A DNA stretch of 64,000 nucleotides, from positions 124,001 to 188,000 of the forward strand of contig CABHOV010000047.1 in the NCBI GenBank assembly GCA_902168185.1. The letters are read 5' to 3'. The position numbers and the translations under genes are program-made. This document shows, piece by piece, positions 16,396 through 24,896 of this stretch; the stretch's first letter is position 1, and every line of letters starts with the position of its first letter. A model generated the notes under the pieces. The model saw only the letters and a list, made by a program, of their open reading frames with translations, had not been told where the DNA came from and did no database searches. The stretch comes from an uncultured Bacteroides sp. Lineage in GTDB: Bacteria > Bacteroidota > Bacteroidia > Cytophagales > Cyclobacteriaceae.

Positions 16396-16887
16396 ATGAC
16401 ACTGAGCTTACAGACGTCCATGAAAAATAAAATAAAGACGCATGTCATAATTTTAAGTTTGACATTCTTGTTGTTGACGCTATTCCATGGGCTATATCTT
16501 TTGATAAAAATAAAGTATGCTAGCTATCCGGAAGAGTCGTATCATTTTGAGGGAGGAATCCCGACAAGCGGACAATTACTTGTCACCGGATTCTCAAACA
16601 TGGGAGTCGTCATTGAAAGTCTAATCACTTCACTGATCGTTACAATTCTGAACTACTTTATCAGCATAAAAAATAAGGGACTAATGGTTACCTCGTTTAA
16701 GCTAACTGCTCTGGTGAGCTTACTATACTTTGTATTTAGATTATTATCGGCTAGAAACTACGACCGGGATTACTACGGTATTTTCCTTAAAGAATTAAAG
16801 CAAGAGATCCTTATTTTAGCCTTGCTGTTCTTTGTTTGTTATAGCTTCACAATCGGACTGACAAATAAATTTAAAAAGGACATTTAA
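16396..16887 (+). CDS. four-TM membrane protein of unknown function
   Basis: 163 residues from ATG 16396; an ATG at 16420 (MKNKIKTHVIILSLTF) gives a more usual positively charged start. Four hydrophobic segments are seen: VIILSLTFLLLTLFHGLYLLI, VVIESLITSLIVTILNYFIS, TSFKLTALVSLLYFVFRLLSA and EILILALLFFVCYSFTIGL. The loops are short, with the charged stretch NYDRDYYGIFLKELKQ between TM3 and TM4. I do not recognise the family. It is isolated, with a minus-strand response regulator downstream in convergent orientation. Confidence 0.7.
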   Translation: MTLSLQTSMKNKIKTHVIILSLTFLLLTLFHGLYLLIKIKYASYPEESYHFEGGIPTSGQLLVTGFSNMGVVIESLITSLIVTILNYFISIKNKGLMVTSFKLTALVSLLYFVFRLLSARNYDRDYYGIFLKELKQEILILALLFFVCYSFTIGLTNKFKKDI

Positions 16888-17045
16888 AAAAGCAGGACAT
16901 GTATTTGTAGCAGTCAAATATACTATAGATTAAATTGCGGCAGGTAGACTGTCGACTGCGCAATATCTTTACGCAGACTTAAGGGTAAACATGATGCCGA
17001 GACAAAGCACCATAAAAACTCTAACGACACTATCTATACCGCTCC

Positions 17046-17426
17046 CTACACAGTTTGTTTAAAGTATTTTGAAAGGTCATGAATAGCCTCTTCCATGGTG
17101 TTGGGTTTCTTGAGATAATCAATAGCACCCAGTTCTTTGCAAAGATCGATATCTTTCTGATCGTGGCTTGTCGAGTATATAATGACAGGTATGGACGCAA
17201 ATCTGGGATCTTTCTTTATGTTTTTAAGACATGCCTTCCCATCCATAGCAGGCATGTTAATATCCACTACAACATAATCCGGAAGCTTCTCGCAATCTTC
17301 AAGGAATTCAAGGGCGGCAACACCATTCATAGCATTCACACATTCTATATGTGGATCGAATGAATGTATAACTTCGCAAAACAGATCAAAGTCATCGATA
17401 TCATCTTCCGCATAAAGTATTACCAT
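17046..17426 (-). CDS. single-domain response regulator
   Basis: 126 residues that make one complete receiver and no output domain. The acidic pair is in LYAEDDIDDF, the phospho-acceptor is D55 in VVVDINMPAMDGKACL, the switch Ser/Thr lies in VIIYSTSHDQ, and the conserved Lys is in YLKKPN. CheY-like proteins of the Rcp1/EDDxxD type are common in Cytophagales and relay phosphate from hybrid or bacteriophytochrome-type kinases. No kinase is adjacent, so it is an orphan. Confidence 0.93.
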   Translation of the reverse strand: MVILYAEDDIDDFDLFCEVIHSFDPHIECVNAMNGVAALEFLEDCEKLPDYVVVDINMPAMDGKACLKNIKKDPRFASIPVIIYSTSHDQKDIDLCKELGAIDYLKKPNTMEEAIHDLSKYFKQTV

Positions 17427-18004
17427 ACCTGTGATATATATTACAAATAAAGTTATTGACTACCCCTATAACACCATCCATCAACTGTCAGACATCGCTA
17501 TGCAACAAATCATGCCCTTGATATATAGCTCACTAAATTTACATCTATTCAATAAATCCAACGATTTACTGTAGAAGGAAATGCCCATTTATCATCAATC
17601 TGCATACATCGCGGACATTTAAAAATTTCAAGAAAAAGCGATACCGAAAAGAATGACAACATGAGTATCATATACACTTGCTATAGTTCAAACCTCATTT
17701 CAAAAGGCGATTAATTCGAATAAGAATGAAATTCAACGGTACTGGCAAGACTGGATAGCCCCCTTATGTGAGCTCGCTGGAGAACAAGGACAATACACAA
17801 CGCTATATCTCTGTATTTCGCTCGCCTTTGAAGTGAGATGCGCTTAACCCAAAATCAAAAAGCACACTCACTTCTCAGACGAATTACCTTCCGGAAGAAC
17901 ACCATGTAACATCACACGGAGTAATTCTTATTTTTTTTCAATTAACTCATGATATATAGCGCAGTCATCTGATTAAAACTATATATAGTATCAATACCAC
18001 TTGG
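17427..18004. other. 578-bp AT-rich gap with no gene seen
   Basis: It lies between the starts/ends of two minus-strand genes and contains the promoter of the response regulator. No open frame with protein-like composition, no tRNA-like fold and no clear repeat was seen. Scattered TATATAG-type words occur at both ends. Confidence 0.5.
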
Positions 18005-19669
18005 TTATGCCGGAATAATCTTTACAACATTAGCAAACGAAAACTCCTCGGAAGTTTTCTCAGGCAAAGAAATGATCAGACCATTTTCATTTCGTTCGAA
18101 AGTCAGCGATTGTTTTGACAGCAACCACTCTACCCGCTGAATTTCTTTTCCGAAATGCGCGCTTTGTTTTGCTAAACTTTTAATAACGAGTTTCCCATTT
18201 TCAGGCCACCCCATTGACGTTGCGTAAAGGATATCGCCCTTCGTTGTGAAGCGAATGTCTTCAGATGAAAATTGTTTTCCTTTCCCCTCGTTAAAACCTG
18301 GTCCACTTAACTGCGCCTCCTCTTGCTGTGCCGGGCCTTCACCAAATATTTTCCACGGTCTTGTCGCATATATACTTTCGCCATTCGCTTTTAACCATTT
18401 GCCAATCCCCTCAACTACTTTCCGCTCTTTTTCGTCAATCGAACCGTCTCCGCGAACCGGTACATTCAACATCAGATTTCCATTTTTGCTAACGATATCC
18501 ACCAGAGTCTGAATGACCAGCTTGGCTGTTTTATAGTCACCACGTTCATACACTCCACGATCGTAATGCCAACCTCCTATACATGTGTCGGTTTGCCATG
18601 GCAACGGTTGAATACTATTAGCCTGTCCTCTTTCAATATCCCAGACCATTGCCTTGCGCTGATTTTCATTTAATATTTTTCCATTGACAACAGCACGAAG
18701 CTCGCCGTGTTCGCTAATGCTTTTATTATACAAATGCGCTGCTATACGCAAACCAACATCACTGAGCGGCCAGAAGGGAAGCTGAGAGTCATCGAAGTAA
18801 ACAACATCCGGATCGTACTTATTGATAAGGTCGATCGTACGATTGTAAAACTTCTCCATATGTGCTTTGCTGGGTTCATAGGCACCATTGCCCCACTCCC
18901 ATTGTCTGTGAATAGAATTATCCTCTAAACTATCTACGCTCAAGGGATGGTTTTGTGCATAGAGTTCCTGCGGATCCAATCCGTCCCACCATTTTCCTTT
19001 TCCATCTGCTTTGGTAAGTTTCCCATCGTATGGAATGCCGTTATACTGACCCGTTTTATCGGAACGCTGTGCCACTTCATACCAACGCCAAGCATGAGAG
19101 GCATGAACACTTACACCAAAAGGAAGGTTGTTTGCTTTTGCTGCCTTCGCCCAGCCTTTAATGAGATCCTTCTTAGGTCCTACCTTTGTAGCGTTCCAGT
19201 TGTTCTGATACTTACTGTCGTACAAATCCAAATTGTCGTGATGATTTGCCATCGCCATGAAGTACTGCGCCCCGGCATCTTTGTACAAGCGAACTAACTC
19301 ATCAGGATTCCATTTATCGGCTTTCCATTCGTTGATCACATCCTTAAATCCGAACTTGGATGGATGACCATATTTCTGAAGATGTATCTTGTATTGCCAT
19401 GAACCTTCCTGATACATTCCGCGCGCATACCAGTCCCCTGCCTCAGGCTGACACTGAGGGCCCCAATGCGCCCACATGCCAAACTTTGCGTTCTGATACC
19501 ATTCCGGTGTTTTATAATTCTGCAGCGACTCCCAGGTTGGTTTGAAGGGGCCCTTTGCAATTGGTTCATTGATATATTTCTGTTCAAAAATATTATTAGC
19601 GAATGCCTGCGATAACCATAATGATGGCAACGTAGCTGCCAATCCTTTGAGTACTGTTCTGCGTTTCAT
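18005..19669 (-). CDS. alpha-L-fucosidase (GH29), Tat-type signal
   Basis: 554 residues. The N-terminus MKRRTVLKGLAATLPSLWLS has a twin-arginine and hydrophobic stretch, so export by Tat is likely. The GH29 barrel is marked by KFGMWAHWGPQCQPEAGDWYA (split; HWG at 68-70), ANHHDNLDLYDSKY at 142-155 and DVVYFDDSQLPFW, where D293 is in the position of the catalytic nucleophile. A C-terminal strand-rich domain follows (YATRPWKIFGEGP; GDILYATSMGWP), as usual in GH29. It removes terminal alpha-L-fucose from glycans in the periplasm. It is the last gene of the operon AKR - ADH - mutarotase - GH29. Confidence 0.93.
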   Translation of the reverse strand: MKRRTVLKGLAATLPSLWLSQAFANNIFEQKYINEPIAKGPFKPTWESLQNYKTPEWYQNAKFGMWAHWGPQCQPEAGDWYARGMYQEGSWQYKIHLQKYGHPSKFGFKDVINEWKADKWNPDELVRLYKDAGAQYFMAMANHHDNLDLYDSKYQNNWNATKVGPKKDLIKGWAKAAKANNLPFGVSVHASHAWRWYEVAQRSDKTGQYNGIPYDGKLTKADGKGKWWDGLDPQELYAQNHPLSVDSLEDNSIHRQWEWGNGAYEPSKAHMEKFYNRTIDLINKYDPDVVYFDDSQLPFWPLSDVGLRIAAHLYNKSISEHGELRAVVNGKILNENQRKAMVWDIERGQANSIQPLPWQTDTCIGGWHYDRGVYERGDYKTAKLVIQTLVDIVSKNGNLMLNVPVRGDGSIDEKERKVVEGIGKWLKANGESIYATRPWKIFGEGPAQQEEAQLSGPGFNEGKGKQFSSEDIRFTTKGDILYATSMGWPENGKLVIKSLAKQSAHFGKEIQRVEWLLSKQSLTFERNENGLIISLPEKTSEEFSFANVVKIIPA

Positions 19670-19722
19670 TTATGATGTTCTTTAGTTGTTGTCTTTACAT
19701 TAACAAGGGAAAGTCTTGTCAT

Positions 19723-20058
19723 TTACAATTGGAAAATTTTATCCATCACGATCCACTTCTCTCCATTCTCGGCCCATGGCAATGGTTGTTGAAATTTCCA
19801 CATCAGCTTCTCCCATTCTCCTACTTTGTCATTGGCTTGATCCATGGCAGTCTTGCGTTCGAAGCTGAAATTATCGTCAGCTTCGATGATCATGAACAGT
19901 CGGTTACCGGTACGGTATATTTCCATATTGCTGATACCGGAGTCAGTTATACTCTTCATAATCTCAGGCCATGCGTTTTCTCTTTTGTGCCGGTTCTCAT
20001 ACTCAGCAATCAAGGTTGCATCGTTGATTAAGTCGAGTGCTAAACAGTATTTTTTCAT
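19723..20058 (-). CDS. L-rhamnose/L-fucose mutarotase-type protein (RhaM family)
   Basis: 111 residues spanning the whole RhaM (DUF718) fold. Family marks are ENRHKRENAWPEIMKSITDSG, SNMEIYRTGNRLFMIIEADD with the substrate-site Tyr/Arg, and KVGEWEKLMWKFQQPLPWA. These enzymes interconvert alpha and beta anomers of 6-deoxy sugars. Between a fucosidase and two sugar dehydrogenases, fucose is the likely substrate. It should supply the anomer used by the fucose dehydrogenase. It starts 40 bp after the preceding gene of the operon. Confidence 0.9.
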   Translation of the reverse strand: MKKYCLALDLINDATLIAEYENRHKRENAWPEIMKSITDSGISNMEIYRTGNRLFMIIEADDNFSFERKTAMDQANDKVGEWEKLMWKFQQPLPWAENGEKWIVMDKIFQL

Positions 20059-20097
20059 TTTAATAAGATTCGTATTGCATTGGGATTCAAGAATTCA

Positions 20098-21114
20098 TTA
20101 CGCTATTTCAACCATTGCTTTTATCACGCCTGAGGCGGGATCCAACCATGCTTTGAATTCATCCTTGACTTGATCAAAAAGCACGCGATGTGTGATGAAG
20201 ATTGTCGGATCGATCTTGCCTTGCTTGATCAACGAAATCACATATTCAAAATCCGCTCTTGTTGCATTCCTGCTACTCATGAGTGTCGCTTCTCTTTTGT
20301 GAAACTCAGGATGGCTGAAAGATATATCTCCCTTCTGCAGGCCGATCAGAATATACCTTGCACCATGTGCCATGTATTGAAATGCATTGTTGATCGCCTT
20401 CAGATTTCCGGTCGCATCCATGACTACGGTTGGCATCTCTCCATGGGTGATTGATCTCAACTGCTCTACAACATTACCGTCCATGGCATGGATGACATGC
20501 TCAACCTTCATGGTTTCTTTACAGAACTTTAGTCGAGCCTCGTTGGTGTCAAGTGCAATCACTTTTCCTCCTGCTGCACGCACAAACTCCATGGTGCCCA
20601 ATCCAATGGGTCCAGCGCCAACCACCATCACAAATTCATCTTTCGCTATAGCAGCCCTTCTCACTGCATGTGCCCCGATAGCCAATGGCTCGACCAGAGC
20701 TAAGACCTCTAAGCTTAAACCTTCACCATGAATTAATGAAGTTGATGGTACAGAAAGATATTCCACCATTCCTCCGTCCTGATGAACGCCACATACTTTC
20801 ATGTTCACGCAGGCATTTTCTTTCCCAGCCCGACAAGCGATACACTTGCCACAAGAGAAGTACGGAATGATTGTGACTGATTCGCCAAGAGCAAAACCGG
20901 AAGCATCATCACTTGCAATCAATTCTCCTGAAAGCTCATGTCCTAAAATGCGTGGATATTCGAAATAGGGTTGCGTTCCTTCAAATGCATGTAGATCGGT
21001 TCCGCAGATTCCAATTCTTTTAATTTTTATGATGGCTTGTCCTGGTGCTGCCTGCGGCTGCCCTGCAGTCTTATATTCGAACTCACCTGGTTTGTTACAG
21101 ACTAATGTATTCAT
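20098..21114 (-). CDS. zinc-dependent medium-chain alcohol dehydrogenase
   Basis: 338 residues from ATG 21114; the upstream ATG in frame adds six residues only. Catalytic zinc ligands are in IGICGTDLHAFEG and ILGHELSGEL (C, H-E). The structural-zinc lobe CGKCIACRAGKENAC has all four Cys. The NAD-binding Rossmann fold starts with VVGAGPIGLGTMEFVRAAG and the acidic VIALDTNEAR selects NAD+. Overall it resembles sorbitol/threonine/galactitol-type dehydrogenases. In the fucose operon it may oxidise L-fucose, or a later intermediate such as a 2-keto-3-deoxy-fuconate-type compound, but sequence alone does not decide. Confidence 0.9.
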   Translation of the reverse strand: MNTLVCNKPGEFEYKTAGQPQAAPGQAIIKIKRIGICGTDLHAFEGTQPYFEYPRILGHELSGELIASDDASGFALGESVTIIPYFSCGKCIACRAGKENACVNMKVCGVHQDGGMVEYLSVPSTSLIHGEGLSLEVLALVEPLAIGAHAVRRAAIAKDEFVMVVGAGPIGLGTMEFVRAAGGKVIALDTNEARLKFCKETMKVEHVIHAMDGNVVEQLRSITHGEMPTVVMDATGNLKAINNAFQYMAHGARYILIGLQKGDISFSHPEFHKREATLMSSRNATRADFEYVISLIKQGKIDPTIFITHRVLFDQVKDEFKAWLDPASGVIKAMVEIA

Positions 21115-21149
21115 GCTATATATAGTGATCAATCGTAATGACCGTTTGA

Positions 21150-22211
21150 TTATCGCGGTGTGAGAATAAGATTCTTGTCTATCAGATTTCTATTTTTGAG
21201 TTCCTGCCAAAATTGTGATGGAATGTTTGCGTGAATCATTGCCAGATTGGATTGCACTCGTTTTGCATCGGTGGTATTTAAGGCGATACTTTTTACTCCG
21301 GGAACGTTCAGTCCAAACTGAACACATGCTTGCGCAGGCGTTACACTAAATTCATTACATACAGCAAAGAAATCTTCTCGCCATTTGAATAGCGCATCAT
21401 TCTCGGGTATACCGCTTTCAATCAAGCGATAGTCGAAGTAGTTACTTCCCACAAGAAAGCCCGAATGAAATACTGCTGAGTTAATAACATATATACCTCT
21501 GCTTTCCATTTCTGCGACAAAATCCAATAATGCCTGGGGATGTTTTTTTATGGTCATGCTATTGGCAATCATGATCCAATCCAATTCAACACTCTTGGCT
21601 ATCCGTTCAATGACTCTCCAATCTTTTGAACCCACGCCAATGGATGCCACCTTCCCTTGCCTTTTCAAATCATATAATGCCTGATATGCATCGAGTACAT
21701 CGTTAAATAATTCTTCTGCGTGGCGCGTGTTGCTTGCCTTGGCAATGTATTCGTCAGGGTCATGCACCGATACCATTTGAGCATGATATCCATCAAGGAA
21801 TTCATTGCCTTGTTCGAAACAGTGCATGATCCCTTCATAACTTATTTTCTGAACTGCATCATGTTTCAAGTTCTTCCAAACACCGGGTTCAAAAGTCGGC
21901 TCCTCCGTTGTAAGCTCCGTACGAAGCCAACCTAACTTGTTACTGATGATCACATTTTCAGGTGGAGCGTTTAACTGCTTAAGACATTTTCCGAGCGTCT
22001 CTAGCGCTAAGCCCGCACCATATTTTCCCGCAGAATCAAATACTACTTTTCCCTGCGATAAGCGAAGACACTCACCTACAATATTCAGTTTTTCTTCTTC
22101 ATCGAGGGCTACGAATAAATTGCCCAAACCACTGGTTCCAAATATTACAGGAGGAAGGTTGATCACCGCTTTATTGATCCCTTTATTTTCCTGCTTAGAA
22201 TGTTCTTTCAT
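21150..22211 (-). CDS. aldo/keto reductase, L-fucose (D-threo-aldose) dehydrogenase type
   Basis: 353 residues forming one AKR barrel. The catalytic tetrad is visible: Asp and Tyr in VFDSAGKYGAGLALETLG, Lys in VIISNKLGW and His in MVSVHDPDEY. The opening PPVIFGTSGLGNLF and the end (ACVQFGLNVPGVKSIALNTT) are typical of the fucose dehydrogenase/pyridoxal 4-dehydrogenase branch. That branch oxidises L-fucose to L-fucono-lactone with NAD(P)+. As first gene of the operon it makes the case for oxidative rather than isomerase/kinase fucose catabolism. Lactonase and dehydratase genes are not in the window. The divergent AraC gene at 22417 is the likely activator. Confidence 0.9.
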   Translation of the reverse strand: MKEHSKQENKGINKAVINLPPVIFGTSGLGNLFVALDEEEKLNIVGECLRLSQGKVVFDSAGKYGAGLALETLGKCLKQLNAPPENVIISNKLGWLRTELTTEEPTFEPGVWKNLKHDAVQKISYEGIMHCFEQGNEFLDGYHAQMVSVHDPDEYIAKASNTRHAEELFNDVLDAYQALYDLKRQGKVASIGVGSKDWRVIERIAKSVELDWIMIANSMTIKKHPQALLDFVAEMESRGIYVINSAVFHSGFLVGSNYFDYRLIESGIPENDALFKWREDFFAVCNEFSVTPAQACVQFGLNVPGVKSIALNTTDAKRVQSNLAMIHANIPSQFWQELKNRNLIDKNLILTPR

Positions 22212-22305
22212 ATTGGCTTGCAGTTAAATTGAGGTCGGTTAAAAGAAATTAACCCTGTAACAATTCCGACCTTGTAGCAATATCCTTCGCAAAGGAAGTA
22301 TTCGT

Positions 22306-22364
22306 ATCGCATGCGATTGATATGCCTACAAATTTAGCATCAAGCAAATGTTTGCCATTTGCTT
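22306..22364. promoter_or_regulatory. two palindromes between the fucose operon and its AraC gene
   Basis: ATCGCATGCGAT at 22306-22317 is a perfect 12-bp palindrome. AAGCAAATG at 22342-22350 and CATTTGCTT at 22356-22364 are perfect 9-bp inverted arms around TTTGC. On the minus strand 22329-22336 reads TAAATTTG, matching the -7 consensus, so the operon promoter may lie between the two symmetrical sites. They sit in the only divergent control region of the locus. Confidence 0.45.
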
Positions 22365-22416
22365 AAAAAGACTTTGTTTTGTCTAAATCCGACTTTTTTG
22401 AACTTAAACTCATTGC

Positions 22417-23289
22417 ATGAGAAGAAACCTATTAGGCTATAATTTTTCGCTTCTACACATCGACCATGTGAAGCTGAACAGCAAATGGAACTACACCAAT
22501 GTGATCAGTCCATATTTCAGAATATACTATATCAACGAAGGGGAAGGATATATCACAGACAAACAAGACAGGATAAAGCTTGAGCCTGGCTTCTTCTACA
22601 TTATCCCAAGTTTTACATTGTGCCATCTTTTTTGCAAGGAGCATTTAAGTCAATACTTCCTTCACTTCTTTGAAGAATCCACGGAAGGCATTTCACTTTT
22701 TGAAGATAACCGGAAAGTAATCAAAGTGCCGGCTTGTGACACTGATGTTACAAACTTCAAGAGGCTACTGGAAATTAATCCTGGCCGAGGTATAAACCGT
22801 TCAGACAATCCAAAGGTATATGAGAAGCATGCTTATTACAAAACCTATCAAGAACTCAACAAAACCGTTAGTGACGCTGTCCACTTTGAAACGCAGGGTA
22901 TAGTACTTCAATTAATTTCCAGGTTTCTAAACTCGCGCAGCTTTAAAAGCAAGATGCCCGATCCTATACCTTCAAAGATCTTAGAAGTAATGCGATATAT
23001 TCAAGTGAACCTGAATGAAAACCTGACTGTCAATTTCCTGGCCAATAAAGCAAACTTGCATCAGGATTATTTCTCAAGGCTATTTTTAAAATATACCGGA
23101 CAACGACCTTTAAACTACCTTCACGAGAAGCGAATCGAACGCGCTCAGTATTTGATCGCAACCACTGAACTATCCTATATCGAAATCGCAGAGAATGTCG
23201 GTTTTGAAAATTCAGCACATTTCTCAAAGATTTTCAAGAAGGTCACCAGCCTTACACCCGGAGAGTATAAAAAACAAAATAGAGTGTAA
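22417..23289 (+). CDS. AraC-family regulator, probable activator of the fucose locus
   Basis: 290 residues. The N-terminal cupin sensor (YFRIYYINEGEGYITDKQD, LEPGFFYIIPSFTLCH) is the type that binds sugars. The C-terminal HTH pair reads LTVNFLANKANLHQDYFSRL, FLKYTGQRPLNYLHEKRIER and SYIEIAENVGFENSAHFSKI, FKKVTSLTPGEYKK. It is transcribed away from the aldo/keto reductase with a 205-bp shared control region and faces the SusD/SusC pair tail to tail. A sugar-responsive activator of both units is the simplest reading. Confidence 0.93.
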   Translation: MRRNLLGYNFSLLHIDHVKLNSKWNYTNVISPYFRIYYINEGEGYITDKQDRIKLEPGFFYIIPSFTLCHLFCKEHLSQYFLHFFEESTEGISLFEDNRKVIKVPACDTDVTNFKRLLEINPGRGINRSDNPKVYEKHAYYKTYQELNKTVSDAVHFETQGIVLQLISRFLNSRSFKSKMPDPIPSKILEVMRYIQVNLNENLTVNFLANKANLHQDYFSRLFLKYTGQRPLNYLHEKRIERAQYLIATTELSYIEIAENVGFENSAHFSKIFKKVTSLTPGEYKKQNRV

Positions 23290-23522
23290 GTGCATTTAAG
23301 CCATAACACCATCGATACACAGATGATGACACATCCGAAAACTAAATGCAAGTATACCGATTATTGTTTTTCTTGTTTTAACATTCCCACTAGCCAGTAT
23401 GATATTACAAATAATTGTTATGTGGCCTCTACGTGCAAGACCATTGGCAGCGGGAAAACTCATATTGTATTAGTCTTCCCGTGCCGAAGGTTTTCGATTA
23501 CACTACATGGATAGTTCGTTCC

Positions 23523-24884
23523 CTAATAGCCATCGTTTTGTTCCATATTAGGATTTGCGTTTACTTCCGATTGTGGAATTGGGAATGGCAACAAGGCTGA
23601 ACCAAATGCAATTTTGTCGCCGCTGAATGTTTGACGAGAATCCACTTTCACAATGTCCTTTCCGTTTCGTACCAGGTCAAAGAACCGGTGGCCTTCCATG
23701 GCCAATTCTTTTCGTCTTTCAGTTAATACATTTTCAACAGTTGCTTCTTCATACAGAGAGGCACCACGTTTTGCCGGTATCATATTCAATACTTCCAAGG
23801 CGTTATCCGCTCCCGTCTGAGCCAATGCTTCTGCATAGTTCAACACAATTTCGGCATAACGGATAACACGGATGTTGGCGGTAAGGTTGGGATATTTCCC
23901 TGTCATTCTTATTTTACCGGTAGCTGCATTATATGTGTATAGTGCCTTACGAACATCTGACTGTTCATACGAATCGTACAGATCGGCAGTGACTTCGATG
24001 TCGCCGTAGCTGGCGCCCTGGTATATATTGTAGATAGCATCGTTGGACAGGTTGTCTGTAGATGTAAAGGCTAGTTCCAAAACAGAGGTGTTACCACCTG
24101 AGCCTGCCCAAAGGCCGGCATACGTTTCTGCATCGGCCAGGTTATACGCCCCCGAACCGATCACACGATTGGCAGCGTCGATGACCGCTGTATAATTTTT
24201 AGTATATAAATGATACCGGCTCTGCAATGCAAATACGCCAAGCGTTGTAATACGCGTTGGAGAATCACTATCATACGATAAGGACATTTTCGTTTCTGCT
24301 TGTTGGAGGTCTTCTCCTATTTTGTCCCACACTTCCTGAATAGGCAAACGACTGGGATAAAGTTCTCCATCATTATATACAGTGACATAAGGAACACCCA
24401 ACGTGCCGCCAGAGTATTGTTCACCATACAACCGCAGCAGATCCATGTGCGCCAACGCTCGAATAGCATACGCCTCGCCTTTCAGGTGTTGTACTTCCTC
24501 ACTCTCGTTATCGGTCACTTCAGTATTGATAACAATGTTCGCATTGGCAATGACGCGGTATATCTGAAGCCATGTATCAGAAGGATACGCATCGGTTGCA
24601 TTAAGAAAGAATTGTCCCGGGCCGACAAACCTTCCAGAGTTACCATTGCTGAAGGCATTATCGGAGCGAACTTCAGCATACACGATATAGTCTCTTCCCA
24701 GATACGTGGATGCATTCATACGATCATAAGCGCCTAGTATTATACCTTCAAGGTCTTCGGCAGTATTGACATTCGTCTCAACATCCTTCGAGGTAGTCAC
24801 CTCAGGCTCCAGGAAATCTTCGGAACACGATGTCAGAAAAGTAGTTCCGATAAATATATAGATTGAAAATATTAATGCTTTCAT
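23523..24884 (-). CDS. SusD/RagB-family glycan-binding outer-membrane lipoprotein
   Basis: 453 residues. The signal ends in the lipobox TTFLTSCSEDF, so Cys is lipidated and the protein sits on the outer membrane. The SusD fold is marked by DLEGIILGAYDRMNASTYLG, TPR-like helices (LKGEAYAIRALAHMDLLRLYG) and the C-terminal signatures IRYAEIVLNYAEALAQTG and ERRKELAMEGHRFFDLVR. It forms the lid of the SusC transporter encoded 12 bp upstream on the same strand. Next to the fucosidase operon its ligand is likely a fucosylated oligosaccharide, which is inference. Confidence 0.95.
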   Translation of the reverse strand: MKALIFSIYIFIGTTFLTSCSEDFLEPEVTTSKDVETNVNTAEDLEGIILGAYDRMNASTYLGRDYIVYAEVRSDNAFSNGNSGRFVGPGQFFLNATDAYPSDTWLQIYRVIANANIVINTEVTDNESEEVQHLKGEAYAIRALAHMDLLRLYGEQYSGGTLGVPYVTVYNDGELYPSRLPIQEVWDKIGEDLQQAETKMSLSYDSDSPTRITTLGVFALQSRYHLYTKNYTAVIDAANRVIGSGAYNLADAETYAGLWAGSGGNTSVLELAFTSTDNLSNDAIYNIYQGASYGDIEVTADLYDSYEQSDVRKALYTYNAATGKIRMTGKYPNLTANIRVIRYAEIVLNYAEALAQTGADNALEVLNMIPAKRGASLYEEATVENVLTERRKELAMEGHRFFDLVRNGKDIVKVDSRQTFSGDKIAFGSALLPFPIPQSEVNANPNMEQNDGY

Positions 24885-24896
24885 ACGGATATAGTT

